DNA from: Actinomycetes bacterium
GTDB taxonomy: Bacteria; Actinomycetota; Actinomycetes; Nanopelagicales; Nanopelagicaceae
Length of the DNA: 13,924 nucleotides
Direction of reading: 5' to 3'
NCBI GenBank assembly: GCA_014190175.1
Contig: BJFZ01000033.1
Span: 1 to 13,924, forward strand
A model generated the notes under the pieces. That model was not told the origin of the DNA. It did no database searches and saw only the letters and a list, made by a program, of their open reading frames with translations. Both the position numbers and the translations under genes were made by a program. This document shows positions 1-6,869 of the stretch, one piece after another (the first letter of the stretch is position 1; each line of letters opens with the position of its first letter).

Positions 1-825
1 ACGGGCATCATCGCCAACAACAATTATGCGACTTGTTGCGGTGCACTTTTGTCCAGCAAATGCCATCGATGCATTTGAAAGGTGTGCGGCTGTTAGTGCT
101 AAATCAGCATCAGCAAGAACAATCGCTGGGTTCTGTCCACCCATCTCTGCTTGAACAGGTTTACCAAGTTTTGCTGCTTGCGCAACAATTTGACTACCAA
201 CTTCAGAAGAGCCGGTGAATGAAATTACATCTGAGAATTCGATTACTGCTTGTCCACACTCTGCGCCACCGATTAAAACTTGGAAAATATCTTTTGGTAG
301 GTGCTGCGCAAAAATCTCTTCCATGAATTTTGCAACACCAATCGCCATTCCACTTGGTTTCATTACAACAGCATTACCAACGGCGAGCGCAGGTGCAGCC
401 TTCCAAGTTGGGATTGCAATTGGGAAATTCCAAGGTGTGATTAATCCAGCAACACCGTAAGCCTGACGTACTGCAATTAAATAACCAGGTGTTGTTGGTG
501 GAATTACAGTTCCAATTGGATCAAGAGCGGCTTGAGCGTTGTAATCTAAAATTGCAATCGCACGAGCAACTTCACCCTTTGCCTCTGCACTTGCTTTTCC
601 GACTTCACGAGTAATTAACGCAGCCATCTCGGCACTGTGTGCCCGCATACCTTCAGCACATCCGCGTAATGCCGCAGCTCGCGCAATCGCATTTTCGCCC
701 CAACTCTTTTGGGCAACGCGTGCCCGCGCAACCGCTTCAGCAACTTGCGCGGCTGATGTTGCCGGAGATTCAAGAACTACATCGGATGGTTTTTGTGGGC
801 TAGTACTAGTGATTATTCGAGTCAT
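1..825 (-). CDS. NAD(P)-dependent aldehyde dehydrogenase, N-terminal part (semialdehyde dehydrogenase-like), cut by window edge
   Basis: Reading the minus strand from the ATG at 825 gives 275 open codons that run off the left edge. The family is usually about 480 residues, so roughly the last 200 are missing. Visible ALDH landmarks are the PWNFP motif with the catalytic Asn, a FTGSSEVG nucleotide-binding loop, the general base Glu227 in EMGGQNP, and the nucleophile Cys261 in AGQKCTATSR. The GQKCTATSR form is typical, from memory, of alpha-ketoglutarate semialdehyde (2,5-dioxovalerate) dehydrogenases found in sugar-acid operons, which send C5 acids to 2-oxoglutarate. Succinate-semialdehyde or other aldehyde substrates remain possible. 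No clear Shine-Dalgarno sequence precedes the ATG. The gene diverges from the aminopeptidase at 918. ALDH membership is certain; the substrate is inference. A sugar-acid dehydratase gene in the same window fits the role but is 7 kb away. Confidence 0.9.
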   Translation of the reverse strand, partial: MTRIITSTSPQKPSDVVLESPATSAAQVAEAVARARVAQKSWGENAIARAAALRGCAEGMRAHSAEMAALITREVGKASAEAKGEVARAIAILDYNAQAALDPIGTVIPPTTPGYLIAVRQAYGVAGLITPWNFPIAIPTWKAAPALAVGNAVVMKPSGMAIGVAKFMEEIFAQHLPKDIFQVLIGGAECGQAVIEFSDVISFTGSSEVGSQIVAQAAKLGKPVQAEMGGQNPAIVLADADLALTAAHLSNASMAFAGQKCTATSRIIVVGDDAR

Positions 826-863
826 AGGAAAACTGTAGTCAATCTTTGGGCACAGGCTAAATC

Positions 864-892
864 TCTTAAAAAGCGCGTACTGTTAGGTTCAA
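864..892 (-). promoter_or_regulatory. Possible sigma-70-type promoter for the aldehyde dehydrogenase
   Basis: In the 92-base divergent gap, the minus strand carries TTGAAC (892-887), a 17-base spacer, and TTAAGA (869-864), about 38 bases before the ATG at 825. The -35 box is good and the -10 box is weak. No equally good pair was seen for the plus-strand aminopeptidase. This is an eye-read match only. Confidence 0.3.
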
Positions 893-917
893 TACATGCG
901 ATTTCCGGGGGTGCGAT

Positions 918-2351
918 GTGGCCGATAAGCCAGTAACAACCAGTTATGACTTGCCGGTTTCCGAACCACTTCGCCAACTCATGCGCACAGGTTGGGCCTC
1001 CCCTGACCAATCGGTTAATTTGGCTAGAGCTGAAGTAGCGGACTTCGCCGCCATTCGGCGTCAAAAACTTAGTGCCGCCTTCCCAGGTCTGCGCTTAGTG
1101 ATCCCGGCTGGCCTATTTAAAGTCCGCAATAATGATTGCGATTATCGTTTTAGAGCAAATACCGCTTTTGTACATCTAACTGGAATGAATGCTGGTGATA
1201 TCACTCCAGAATCTGTATTGGTTTTGAATCCTACTTCTGACGGGCATGAGGCGCTGCTATATATCCATCCGCGCAATGATCGCAATCAAGAAACTTTTTA
1301 TCGTGATCGCAGACATGGTGAGTTTTGGGTTGGTTCCCGTCTTTCAATTGCCGATGCTGAGAAAATTTATGGAATAAAAGTTTGTGATATAAAAGAATTA
1401 AAATTACTTCTCGATAAAAAAGTTGAAAGTATTGCAATGCGTGGGGAAGATAATTTCTTAGATCAAAATATTGAAATGCATGCCCGCGAAAATGATTTAA
1501 TTATTGCGCTTTCAGAGTTACGTTTAATTAAAGATGATTTTGAGATTAAACAGATGCGCAAAGCGGTAGATGCAACCATTAAAGGTTTCGCCGACATCGT
1601 AAAAGTACTTCCACATGCAGTCGGTCATCCGCGCGGTGAACGAATTATCGACGCTGCCTTTTATGGTCGCGCTCGGGTCGAAGGAAATGAACTTGGTTAT
1701 GACACTATCGCTGCATCCGGTGCCCACGCTTGCGTACTGCACTGGATTCGTAATGATGGAGTTGTTAAATCTGGTGATTTGATTTTGATTGATGCAGGTG
1801 TTGAAGTTGAATCTCATTACACCGCAGATATCACTCGGACCATCCCAGTGAACGGAAAATTCAGCGCAGCACAACGCAAAATTTATGAATTGGTTTTAGC
1901 GGCGCAGAGTGCGGGTATTGCGGCTGTAAAACCTGGTGCAAAGTATCGCGATATAAATAATGCCTGTATGAAAGTTCTTGCCGAAGGATTGTATGATTTA
2001 GGCGTACTTACGATTTCGGCTGAGGAATCACTGAAACCAGAAAATGGTTTACATCGCAGATGGAGTGTTCACGCCAGTGGACATATGTTGGGACTTGACG
2101 TTCATGATTGTGCAAAAGCTCGCAGCGATCAATATCTTGATGGAGTTTTGCAAGTGGGCCAAGTTCTAACAGTTGAGCCTGGTTTGTATATCCAACCGGA
2201 TGATCAATTATTTCCTGCTGAATATCGAGGAATCGGTGTAAGAATCGAAGATGATCTTTTGGTTACCGAAAGTGGTTCTGAGAATTTGAGTGTAAACCTT
2301 CCGCGCACAGTTTCTGAGATTGAGAATTGGATCGTAGAGTTACAAAAGTAA
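918..2351 (+). CDS. pepP: Xaa-Pro aminopeptidase (aminopeptidase P, M24B metallopeptidase)
   Basis: The 477-residue protein removes an N-terminal residue that precedes proline, acting in cytosolic peptide turnover. Residues about 40-180 form the N-terminal creatinase/prolidase-like domain and the rest is the pita-bread catalytic domain. All five expected dinuclear metal ligands are present: Asp292 (IDAG), Asp304 (TADITR), His389 (SGHMLG), Glu420 (TVEPGL) and Glu444 (VRIEDD). Length and the N-terminal extension match actinobacterial aminopeptidase P. The start is GTG at 918, with a GGGGG run at 907-911 as a probable ribosome binding site. The overlapping ATG at 916 is in another frame that stops after six codons. 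The gene stands alone on the plus strand, and its stop codon directly abuts the stop codon of the convergent crcB gene. M24B proteases can also act as prolidases, but the metal set and length favour aminopeptidase P. Confidence 0.93.
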   Translation: MADKPVTTSYDLPVSEPLRQLMRTGWASPDQSVNLARAEVADFAAIRRQKLSAAFPGLRLVIPAGLFKVRNNDCDYRFRANTAFVHLTGMNAGDITPESVLVLNPTSDGHEALLYIHPRNDRNQETFYRDRRHGEFWVGSRLSIADAEKIYGIKVCDIKELKLLLDKKVESIAMRGEDNFLDQNIEMHARENDLIIALSELRLIKDDFEIKQMRKAVDATIKGFADIVKVLPHAVGHPRGERIIDAAFYGRARVEGNELGYDTIAASGAHACVLHWIRNDGVVKSGDLILIDAGVEVESHYTADITRTIPVNGKFSAAQRKIYELVLAAQSAGIAAVKPGAKYRDINNACMKVLAEGLYDLGVLTISAEESLKPENGLHRRWSVHASGHMLGLDVHDCAKARSDQYLDGVLQVGQVLTVEPGLYIQPDDQLFPAEYRGIGVRIEDDLLVTESGSENLSVNLPRTVSEIENWIVELQK

Positions 2352-2684
2352 TTAAATAGCCAATGATTTGCCGAGTGTTGCAAAGATAAAACCAATACTT
2401 ATATTGGCAAATAGATTTATTAGAAACCACTTTGGTTTATGTCTTTGCGCATCTAAGTCGATGGCAAAAGTTGACCACGTCGTTAACGCCCCCGAAAATC
2501 CCGCTCCTATAAGTGCGCTTACCTCTGGTCCAGTGTTACTAACTAACCCAAGCAAGAAAGATCCAGCAGCATTCACAATTAAAATACCTAGGGGGAATTC
2601 AAATCGTCTTCTAAAGGCATGGTCCACTACATATCGTAATGGGGCGCCGAATCCAGCACCTAGTACAACCATTAAAACTCTCAT
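2352..2684 (-). CDS. crcB: Fluoride channel subunit CrcB/Fluc (second of a pair)
   Basis: This small four-helix membrane protein (110 residues) exports fluoride passively as half of a dimeric Fluc channel. Family marks are the N-terminal GAPLRY motif, Asn38 in the second helix (IVNAAGS), and the GFSGALTTWSTF segment around residues 62-73. The usual TTFSTF box here reads TTWSTF, so the first pore Phe is Trp70 while Phe73 is kept. Basic residues cluster in loop 1 (RY..DHAFRRRF) and loop 3 (AQRHKPK), whereas loop 2 (SNTGPEV) has none. By the positive-inside rule, loops 1 and 3 face the cytoplasm and the termini face outside. Its ATG overlaps the stop of the upstream crcB in an ATGA junction, so translation is probably coupled. 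It is the last gene of the sdh-crcB operon. Family assignment is firm; heteromer formation is inferred. Confidence 0.93.
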   Translation of the reverse strand: MRVLMVVLGAGFGAPLRYVVDHAFRRRFEFPLGILIVNAAGSFLLGLVSNTGPEVSALIGAGFSGALTTWSTFAIDLDAQRHKPKWFLINLFANISIGFIFATLGKSLAI

Positions 2685-3025
2685 TTCGATACCGGCTTAC
2701 GAATAACTCGCAATATGGCTAGTGATATTAAAACAGTTGCGGTTACATAAAACCCAGCCGTAACTATGGAGACATCAAGAGCGCCAACATCTAACGCGCT
2801 GAAAGTTGTGAATCCACCACAAAAGCCGGTTACTAAAAATAATCTTTGTTCAGTCGAAAGATTTACGCGATAAAGTAAAATTCCAGCCAATGCGACGCCA
2901 GTAATATTTACAATAAAAGTCGCAATTAATCCTGAGTTTATTAACTCTGCGATAGCCCAACGAGACAGAGAACCCACGACGCCACCAAGTGATACATATG
3001 CGAGGTGGCGCGCTTTGATATTCAA
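2681..3025 (-). CDS. crcB: Fluoride channel subunit CrcB/Fluc (first of a pair)
   Basis: This 114-residue four-helix CrcB/Fluc subunit has the expected GGVVGSLSRW start, Asn40 in helix 2 (IVNITG), and the GFCGGFTTFSAL segment. The first pore phenylalanine is present (Phe75), but the position of the second is Leu78. Basic residues lie at the N-terminus (NIKARH), in loop 2 (YRVNLSTEQR) and at the C-terminus (RVIRKPVSK), while loop 3 has acidic residues only. This predicts N- and C-termini in the cytoplasm, the opposite of its partner gene. The start is TTG at 3025, two bases after the sdhB stop and just behind a TAAGG sequence; no in-frame ATG lies near the conserved N-terminus, so TTG is the best choice. 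Gram-positive genomes often carry such tandem pairs. Here the pair is transcribed with succinate dehydrogenase, and I see no fluoride riboswitch upstream of it. Confidence 0.93.
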   Translation of the reverse strand: MNIKARHLAYVSLGGVVGSLSRWAIAELINSGLIATFIVNITGVALAGILLYRVNLSTEQRLFLVTGFCGGFTTFSALDVGALDVSIVTAGFYVTATVLISLAILRVIRKPVSK

Positions 3026-3027
3026 CC

Positions 3028-3789
3028 TTAGGAGATACCTTCTCGCTTGCTAATTTTTGATCCTAGCCAGCGAATTGGATCGTACTTCTGATCTACTACG
3101 CGCTCTTTCATCGGAATGATTGCGTTATCAGTGATACGGATATGTTCTGGGCAGACTTCAGTACAACATTTAGTGATGTTACACATTCCAAGACCATGCT
3201 CTTCTTGCGCTGTTCGTTTGCGATTGCGCAAAGTATCAAGTGGGTGCATATCTAATTCAGCGATTCGAATGAAAAAGCGTGGCCCAGCAAATGATTTCTT
3301 GTTTTCTTCGTGATCGCGGATAACGTGACAGGTGTCTTGGCAGAGGAAACATTCAATACATTTACGGAACTCTTGGCTGCGCTCTACATCGATTTGTTGC
3401 ATGCGTGCCTCGCCAGGTCCAAGATTTGTCGGTGGCGAATAGGCCGGAATCTCGAGCGCTTTTTTGTAATTGAAAGAGACATCTGTAACCAAATCGCGAA
3501 TGACTGGGAAGGCGCGAAGTGGAGTTACGGTAATAGTTTCATCTTCTTCAAAAGTATTCATTCTGGTCATGCAAGCAAGACGTGGTTTGCCGTTAATCTC
3601 CATTGAACAAGAACCACATTTTCCAGCTTTGCAATTCCAGCGAACGGCTAAATCTGGCATCTGGGTCGCCTGAACGCGATGAATCACATCAAGAACAACT
3701 TCACCCTCATTGGCCTCAACATTTACATTTTGAAAATCGCCATTTTCTTTATTGCCACGCCAGATTCGTAATTTCACTTGACGGCCCAT
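3028..3789 (-). CDS. sdhB: Succinate dehydrogenase iron-sulfur subunit
   Basis: SdhB passes electrons from the flavoprotein to the membrane quinone site on the cytoplasmic face of complex II. The 253-residue protein has the plant-type ferredoxin domain with [2Fe-2S] ligands Cys53, Cys58, Cys61 and Cys73 (CKAGKCGSC). The C-terminal domain has CIECFLCQDTC (Cys144, 147, 150, 154) and CNITKCCTEVCPEH (Cys203, 208, 209, 213), which together hold the [4Fe-4S] and [3Fe-4S] clusters. The three-cluster pattern is intact. Length is close to the approximately 248 residues I recall for the mycobacterial Sdh1 iron-sulfur subunit. The ATG overlaps the sdhA stop by one base (TGATG), indicating translational coupling. 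Fumarate reductase has the same architecture and cannot be excluded by sequence, but the actinobacterial Sdh1-like layout favours succinate oxidation in an aerobe. Confidence 0.96.
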   Translation of the reverse strand: MGRQVKLRIWRGNKENGDFQNVNVEANEGEVVLDVIHRVQATQMPDLAVRWNCKAGKCGSCSMEINGKPRLACMTRMNTFEEDETITVTPLRAFPVIRDLVTDVSFNYKKALEIPAYSPPTNLGPGEARMQQIDVERSQEFRKCIECFLCQDTCHVIRDHEENKKSFAGPRFFIRIAELDMHPLDTLRNRKRTAQEEHGLGMCNITKCCTEVCPEHIRITDNAIIPMKERVVDQKYDPIRWLGSKISKREGIS

Positions 3790-5687
3790 CAGTTAGAACC
3801 ACCTTTCACTGAAGCTAACTCTTCATCGGTGAAGTACTTAGCAAGTTCATCTGGATCAAATAACCCGGCCAACTCTTTGCTCATCATTGTTGCTGGTTTT
3901 GCCGTTGATGAGGTTCCTTCCCCATCTGCGGCGCAAACTAAATTGATCTGTCGCCATTTTGGATCCATCTTTGGGAAATCTTCACGAGTGTGCCCGCCAC
4001 GTGATTCCTCACGAGCAAGGCCAGAACGAGCAATACATTCAGAGACAATTAACATATTTTCTAAATCAAATGCCAGATGGAAACCTGGATTGTATTCACG
4101 ACCGCCGGTAACAGTTACATTTTTAATACGGGTACGGAATTCTTGCAATTTAACAAGTGCGGCTTCTAACTCACTTTTGATTCGGATGATTCCCACTAAA
4201 TCATTTGTGGTTTGCTGTAACTCTTGATGAATTGTGTATGGGTTTTCACCGCCGGTACGCTCAAATGGGGCATTTAGCCGTGCATGCGCTTTTGCAACAA
4301 TTGCATCAGAAAGTTTTGGTTTTGCGCTTCCATCCTTTAAGTAAGCAACCGCTCCAAATCCAGCGCGACGACCGAAAACTAATAAATCTGAAAGCGAGTT
4401 TCCACCAAGACGATTTGATCCATGCATTCCACCAGCAACTTCACCAGCAGCAAATAATCCAGGGACTCCAACCGCTGCTGCGGTGTCGGGATCCACCTGC
4501 ACTCCGCCCATCACGTAGTGACAAGTTGGACCAACTTCCATCGGAACTTCAGTGATGTCCACATCAGCTAACTCTTTAAATTGATGCCACATACTTGGCA
4601 ATCTACGTTTAATCTCTTCCGCTGGAAGGCGAGATGAAACATCTAAGTAAACGCCACCATGCGGTGAACCGCGACCTGCTTTAACTTCAGAGTTAATTGC
4701 TCTGGCAACTTCATCACGCGGCAATAACTCAGGTGGACGGCGGTTATTTTCTTGATCTTTGTACCAACGATCTGCTTCTTCAGCGGTATCGGCGTACTTA
4801 TCTTTAAATATCACAGGAATATAATCAAACATAAATCTTTTGCCTTCGGAGTTGGTCAAAATTCCACCATCACCGCGAACTGATTCAGTAACTAAAATTC
4901 CGCGAACCGAAGGTGGCCAAATCATTCCGGTTGGATGGAATTGGACAAACTCCATATCGATTAATTTTCCACCAGCACGAAGTGCAAGGGCGTGACCGTC
5001 TCCAGTACCTTCCCAAGAGTTACTTGTTACTTTGAATGATTTTCCAATTCCACCAGTTGCCAGAATAACTGCAGGTGCTTCAAAGAGAATTTCACTACCG
5101 GTTTCACGGCGATATCCATAAACACCTGTCGCAGCGCCATTTTCGATAAGAACATCAGTAATAGTGACTTCAGCAAAAACTTTTAAGTTAACTTCTGCAT
5201 CGCCGTACTCTTTCGCATCTTTTTGTTGCAATGCAACTATATGTTGTTGCATGGTGCGGATTAATTCAAGGCCGGTGCGATCCCCAACATGCGCAAGTCG
5301 TGGATACTCATGTCCGCCAAAGTTTCGCTGCGAAATCTTTCCTTCTTTGGTGCGATCAAAAAGTGCACCCCACATCTCAAGTTCCCAGACGCGCTCAGGT
5401 GCTTCTTGAGCATGTAATTGCGCCATGCGCCAGTTGTTTAAAAATTTTCCACCACGCATAGTGTCGCGGAAATGGACTTGCCAATTATCGCTGCTATTAA
5501 CATTTCCCATTGCAGCGGCAATTCCGCCTTCGGCCATAACGGTATGAGCTTTGCCAAAAAGAGATTTACAAATAATTGCCACACGGAAACCAGCTTCTCG
5601 TGCCTCTACTGCAGCACGCAGACCTGCACCACCTGCACCAATTACAACTACATCGTATGAGTAGCGTTCGATTTCAGGATTAATCAT
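3789..5687 (-). CDS. sdhA: Succinate dehydrogenase flavoprotein subunit
   Basis: SdhA oxidises succinate to fumarate and reduces FAD, linking the TCA cycle to the quinone pool. At 632 residues it is normal for the long actinobacterial form. Visible features are the FAD Rossmann motif VVVIGAGGAGLRAA (residues 13-26), the expected covalent flavin attachment at His48 (GKAHTVMAEGG), the substrate-site motif QFHPTG with His251, the proton-shuttle region LLPRDEVARA with Arg324, His390 in CHYVMGG, and the C-terminal FAD-binding HGSNRLGGNSLSDLLVFG. The start ATG at 5687 is nine bases after the sdhC stop, with a weak GAG-type ribosome binding site. The gene sits between sdhC and sdhB in the C-A-B order of mycobacterial Sdh1. 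No key residue is missing. Confidence 0.97.
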   Translation of the reverse strand: MINPEIERYSYDVVVIGAGGAGLRAAVEAREAGFRVAIICKSLFGKAHTVMAEGGIAAAMGNVNSSDNWQVHFRDTMRGGKFLNNWRMAQLHAQEAPERVWELEMWGALFDRTKEGKISQRNFGGHEYPRLAHVGDRTGLELIRTMQQHIVALQQKDAKEYGDAEVNLKVFAEVTITDVLIENGAATGVYGYRRETGSEILFEAPAVILATGGIGKSFKVTSNSWEGTGDGHALALRAGGKLIDMEFVQFHPTGMIWPPSVRGILVTESVRGDGGILTNSEGKRFMFDYIPVIFKDKYADTAEEADRWYKDQENNRRPPELLPRDEVARAINSEVKAGRGSPHGGVYLDVSSRLPAEEIKRRLPSMWHQFKELADVDITEVPMEVGPTCHYVMGGVQVDPDTAAAVGVPGLFAAGEVAGGMHGSNRLGGNSLSDLLVFGRRAGFGAVAYLKDGSAKPKLSDAIVAKAHARLNAPFERTGGENPYTIHQELQQTTNDLVGIIRIKSELEAALVKLQEFRTRIKNVTVTGGREYNPGFHLAFDLENMLIVSECIARSGLAREESRGGHTREDFPKMDPKWRQINLVCAADGEGTSSTAKPATMMSKELAGLFDPDELAKYFTDEELASVKGGSN

Positions 5688-5696
5688 CTCAACTCT

Positions 5697-6497
5697 CTAA
5701 AAAAAGTAGTAGTTAGAAATAGCACCAGTTGCAACAAAACGCACATATACATCTGTGAGTGCCACACCAAAAAGGGAGATCCATGCAAAAACTGGGTGGT
5801 AGTGGTTTAACTTAGAAACGATTGTCCATCCTCTATAACGAAACGGATGTTTAGAGAAATGTTTCATTCTTCCACCGATTATGTGCCGACACGTGTGGCA
5901 GGAAAGCGAATAAAGCCACAACAAAGTTGCATTTGTTAATAAAACTAGTGTCCCAACACTCATGCCAAACGATCCATCTTCATGTCGGAAGGAAATTAAC
6001 GCATCGTAAGTAAGAATTACATTAAATACTAATCCGGCAAGAAAAAACCAACGGTGACCATTTTGCAAAATTAGTGGTGCGCGAGTTTCGCCTGTGTATT
6101 TCTTATGTGGTTCTGCAACTGCACATGCAGGTGGTGACATCCAAAATGAACGGTAATAAGATTTTCGATAGTAATAACAAGTTAATCTAAAACCTAATGG
6201 GAAAATTAAAATTAATAACGCAGGTGACAATCCAAATCCCAAAATACTTTGAGGTGCCACAACTCCAAATAATTGTGAGCCCGGCTCGCATGAAGCCGAT
6301 AGGCAAGGAGAATAAAATGGTGAAACTAAATGTGAGGACTCAACAAAGTAATATCCATTTTCAAATGCGCGAAATGTTGCATAAATAATAAAAGAAACGA
6401 GAACAAAAACAGTTATCGCGGGTTGCAACCACCAACGATCAACTCGAAGGGTGCGCTCTTTAATACTCGCCCGACCTTCAGCTCTTACCCCTGCCAT
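5697..6497 (-). CDS. sdhC: Succinate dehydrogenase membrane anchor / cytochrome b-type subunit (Sdh1-like)
   Basis: This single anchor subunit holds the quinone site of complex II. I place the start at the ATG at 6497 (266 residues) because TTAGGTGG, a strong ribosome binding site, lies about six bases upstream; a longer TTG start at 6518 would lie inside a hairpin. Five hydrophobic helices are visible at about residues 25-43, 86-108, 150-169, 178-199 and 236-256, as expected when one polypeptide replaces SdhC plus SdhD. Candidate heme or quinone ligands are His148, the Cys200-His201-Thr-Cys203-Arg-His205 cluster, His213, His217 and His232/His234. Two cysteines, Cys65 and Cys70, lie in the first external loop. 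Size and gene order match mycobacterial Sdh1 as I recall it. Heme content cannot be read from sequence. It is the first gene of the sdhCAB-crcB-crcB operon. Confidence 0.9.
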   Translation of the reverse strand: MAGVRAEGRASIKERTLRVDRWWLQPAITVFVLVSFIIYATFRAFENGYYFVESSHLVSPFYSPCLSASCEPGSQLFGVVAPQSILGFGLSPALLILIFPLGFRLTCYYYRKSYYRSFWMSPPACAVAEPHKKYTGETRAPLILQNGHRWFFLAGLVFNVILTYDALISFRHEDGSFGMSVGTLVLLTNATLLWLYSLSCHTCRHIIGGRMKHFSKHPFRYRGWTIVSKLNHYHPVFAWISLFGVALTDVYVRFVATGAISNYYFF

Positions 6498-6514
6498 TAA
6501 CTTCCACCTAACTG

Positions 6515-6531
6515 CCAACTAATAAAGTTGG
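6515..6531 (-). promoter_or_regulatory. Hairpin in the sdhC leader just upstream of the ribosome binding site
   Basis: A perfect 6-bp inverted repeat, CCAACT / AGTTGG with a 5-base loop, ends about five bases before the sdhC Shine-Dalgarno sequence (504-509 in the 6000s). It has no U-run, so it is not a terminator. It could expose or insulate the ribosome binding site, but it could also be chance. Confidence 0.35.
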
Positions 6532-6588
6532 TGGAACCATTTTCCGCTAAGGCTTCTCAGGAGCGCCATACCAGAAGGCTAAATTGGC

Positions 6589-6597
6589 CTATATATA
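6589..6597 (-). promoter_or_regulatory. Possible -10 region of the sdhCAB-crcB operon
   Basis: An alternating TA stretch, the most AT-rich point in the sdhC upstream region, could supply a -10 hexamer about 90 bases before the sdhC start. I see no consensus -35 box at the right distance, so this is a weak call. Confidence 0.2.
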
Positions 6598-6629
6598 TGT
6601 ATGAGTTTTCCCACAGTTGAGCGTAAAAA

Positions 6630-6715
6630 TGGCGGAGGGCGTGGGATTTGAACCCACGAAACTTTCGTTTGCCGGTTTTCAAGACCGGTGCACTCGGCCG
6701 CTATGCGAGCCCTCC
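6630..6715 (-). tRNA. tRNA-Ser (anticodon UGA)
   Basis: The minus strand folds as a class II tRNA. The acceptor stem is GGAGGGC (6715-6709) paired with GCCCTCC (6640-6634), followed by discriminator G (6633) and an encoded CCA (6632-6630). The anticodon arm CCGGT-CTTGAAA-ACCGG places TGA in the loop, reading UCA and wobble UCN serine codons. A variable arm and a T arm with GGGTTCAAATCCC are present. The long variable arm supports serine. It is transcribed toward sdhC, about 100 bases upstream of that operon's start. Confidence 0.97.
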
Positions 6716-6840
6716 GGGAGGAAATCTACCGGATACTCCGCATGCTCAGTTTCAATCCTGAGAATGTCCACTTATTTGAACATAATTTCTAATCGTTACC
6801 AAAAAATTATCTCTAAAGTGTTGCTTCCCACATTCCCAGC

Positions 6841-6858
6841 CTGTGTACTTGTGCACAG
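6841..6858 (+). promoter_or_regulatory. Near-palindrome over the iclR ribosome binding site (candidate operator)
   Basis: The 18-base sequence CTGTGTAC-TT-GTGCACAG has two 8-base half-sites that match in seven of eight positions and can also pair with one G-T wobble as an RNA hairpin. It ends 11 bases before the iclR ATG and overlaps the first two bases of the AGGAGG ribosome binding site (6857-6862). IclR-family proteins often bind short palindromes near their own genes, so autoregulation is plausible. No second copy was noticed ahead of the catabolic genes. Confidence 0.4.
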
Positions 6859-6869
6859 GAGGCTCAACC

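Noticed and set aside
1524..1874. Minus-strand open frame of 116 codons inside the aminopeptidase gene
   Set aside because: It is antisense to the metal-binding core of pepP and has no protein-family features.
2368..2706. Plus-strand 112-codon frame opposite crcB
   Set aside because: It is complementary to an intact four-helix fluoride-channel gene and resembles no family.
3778..4227. Plus-strand open frame of 149 codons opposite sdhA
   Set aside because: It is fully antisense to a well-conserved flavoprotein gene, has no recognisable domain and no good ribosome binding site.
5883..5900. Heme c attachment site in SdhC
   Set aside because: The sequence is Cys-His-Thr-Cys-Arg-His, not CxxCH, and it lies at a membrane-helix end, so covalent heme c is not supported.
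6498..6518. Longer sdhC from a TTG at 6518
   Set aside because: The ATG at 6497 has the perfectly spaced ribosome binding site; the TTG lies within the leader hairpin and lacks one.
6716..6869. Promoter boxes for iclR and for the tRNA-Ser gene
   Set aside because: Scattered TTGAAC/TTGAAA-like sequences occur, but none has a credible -10 at 16-18 bases, so I did not call promoters here.
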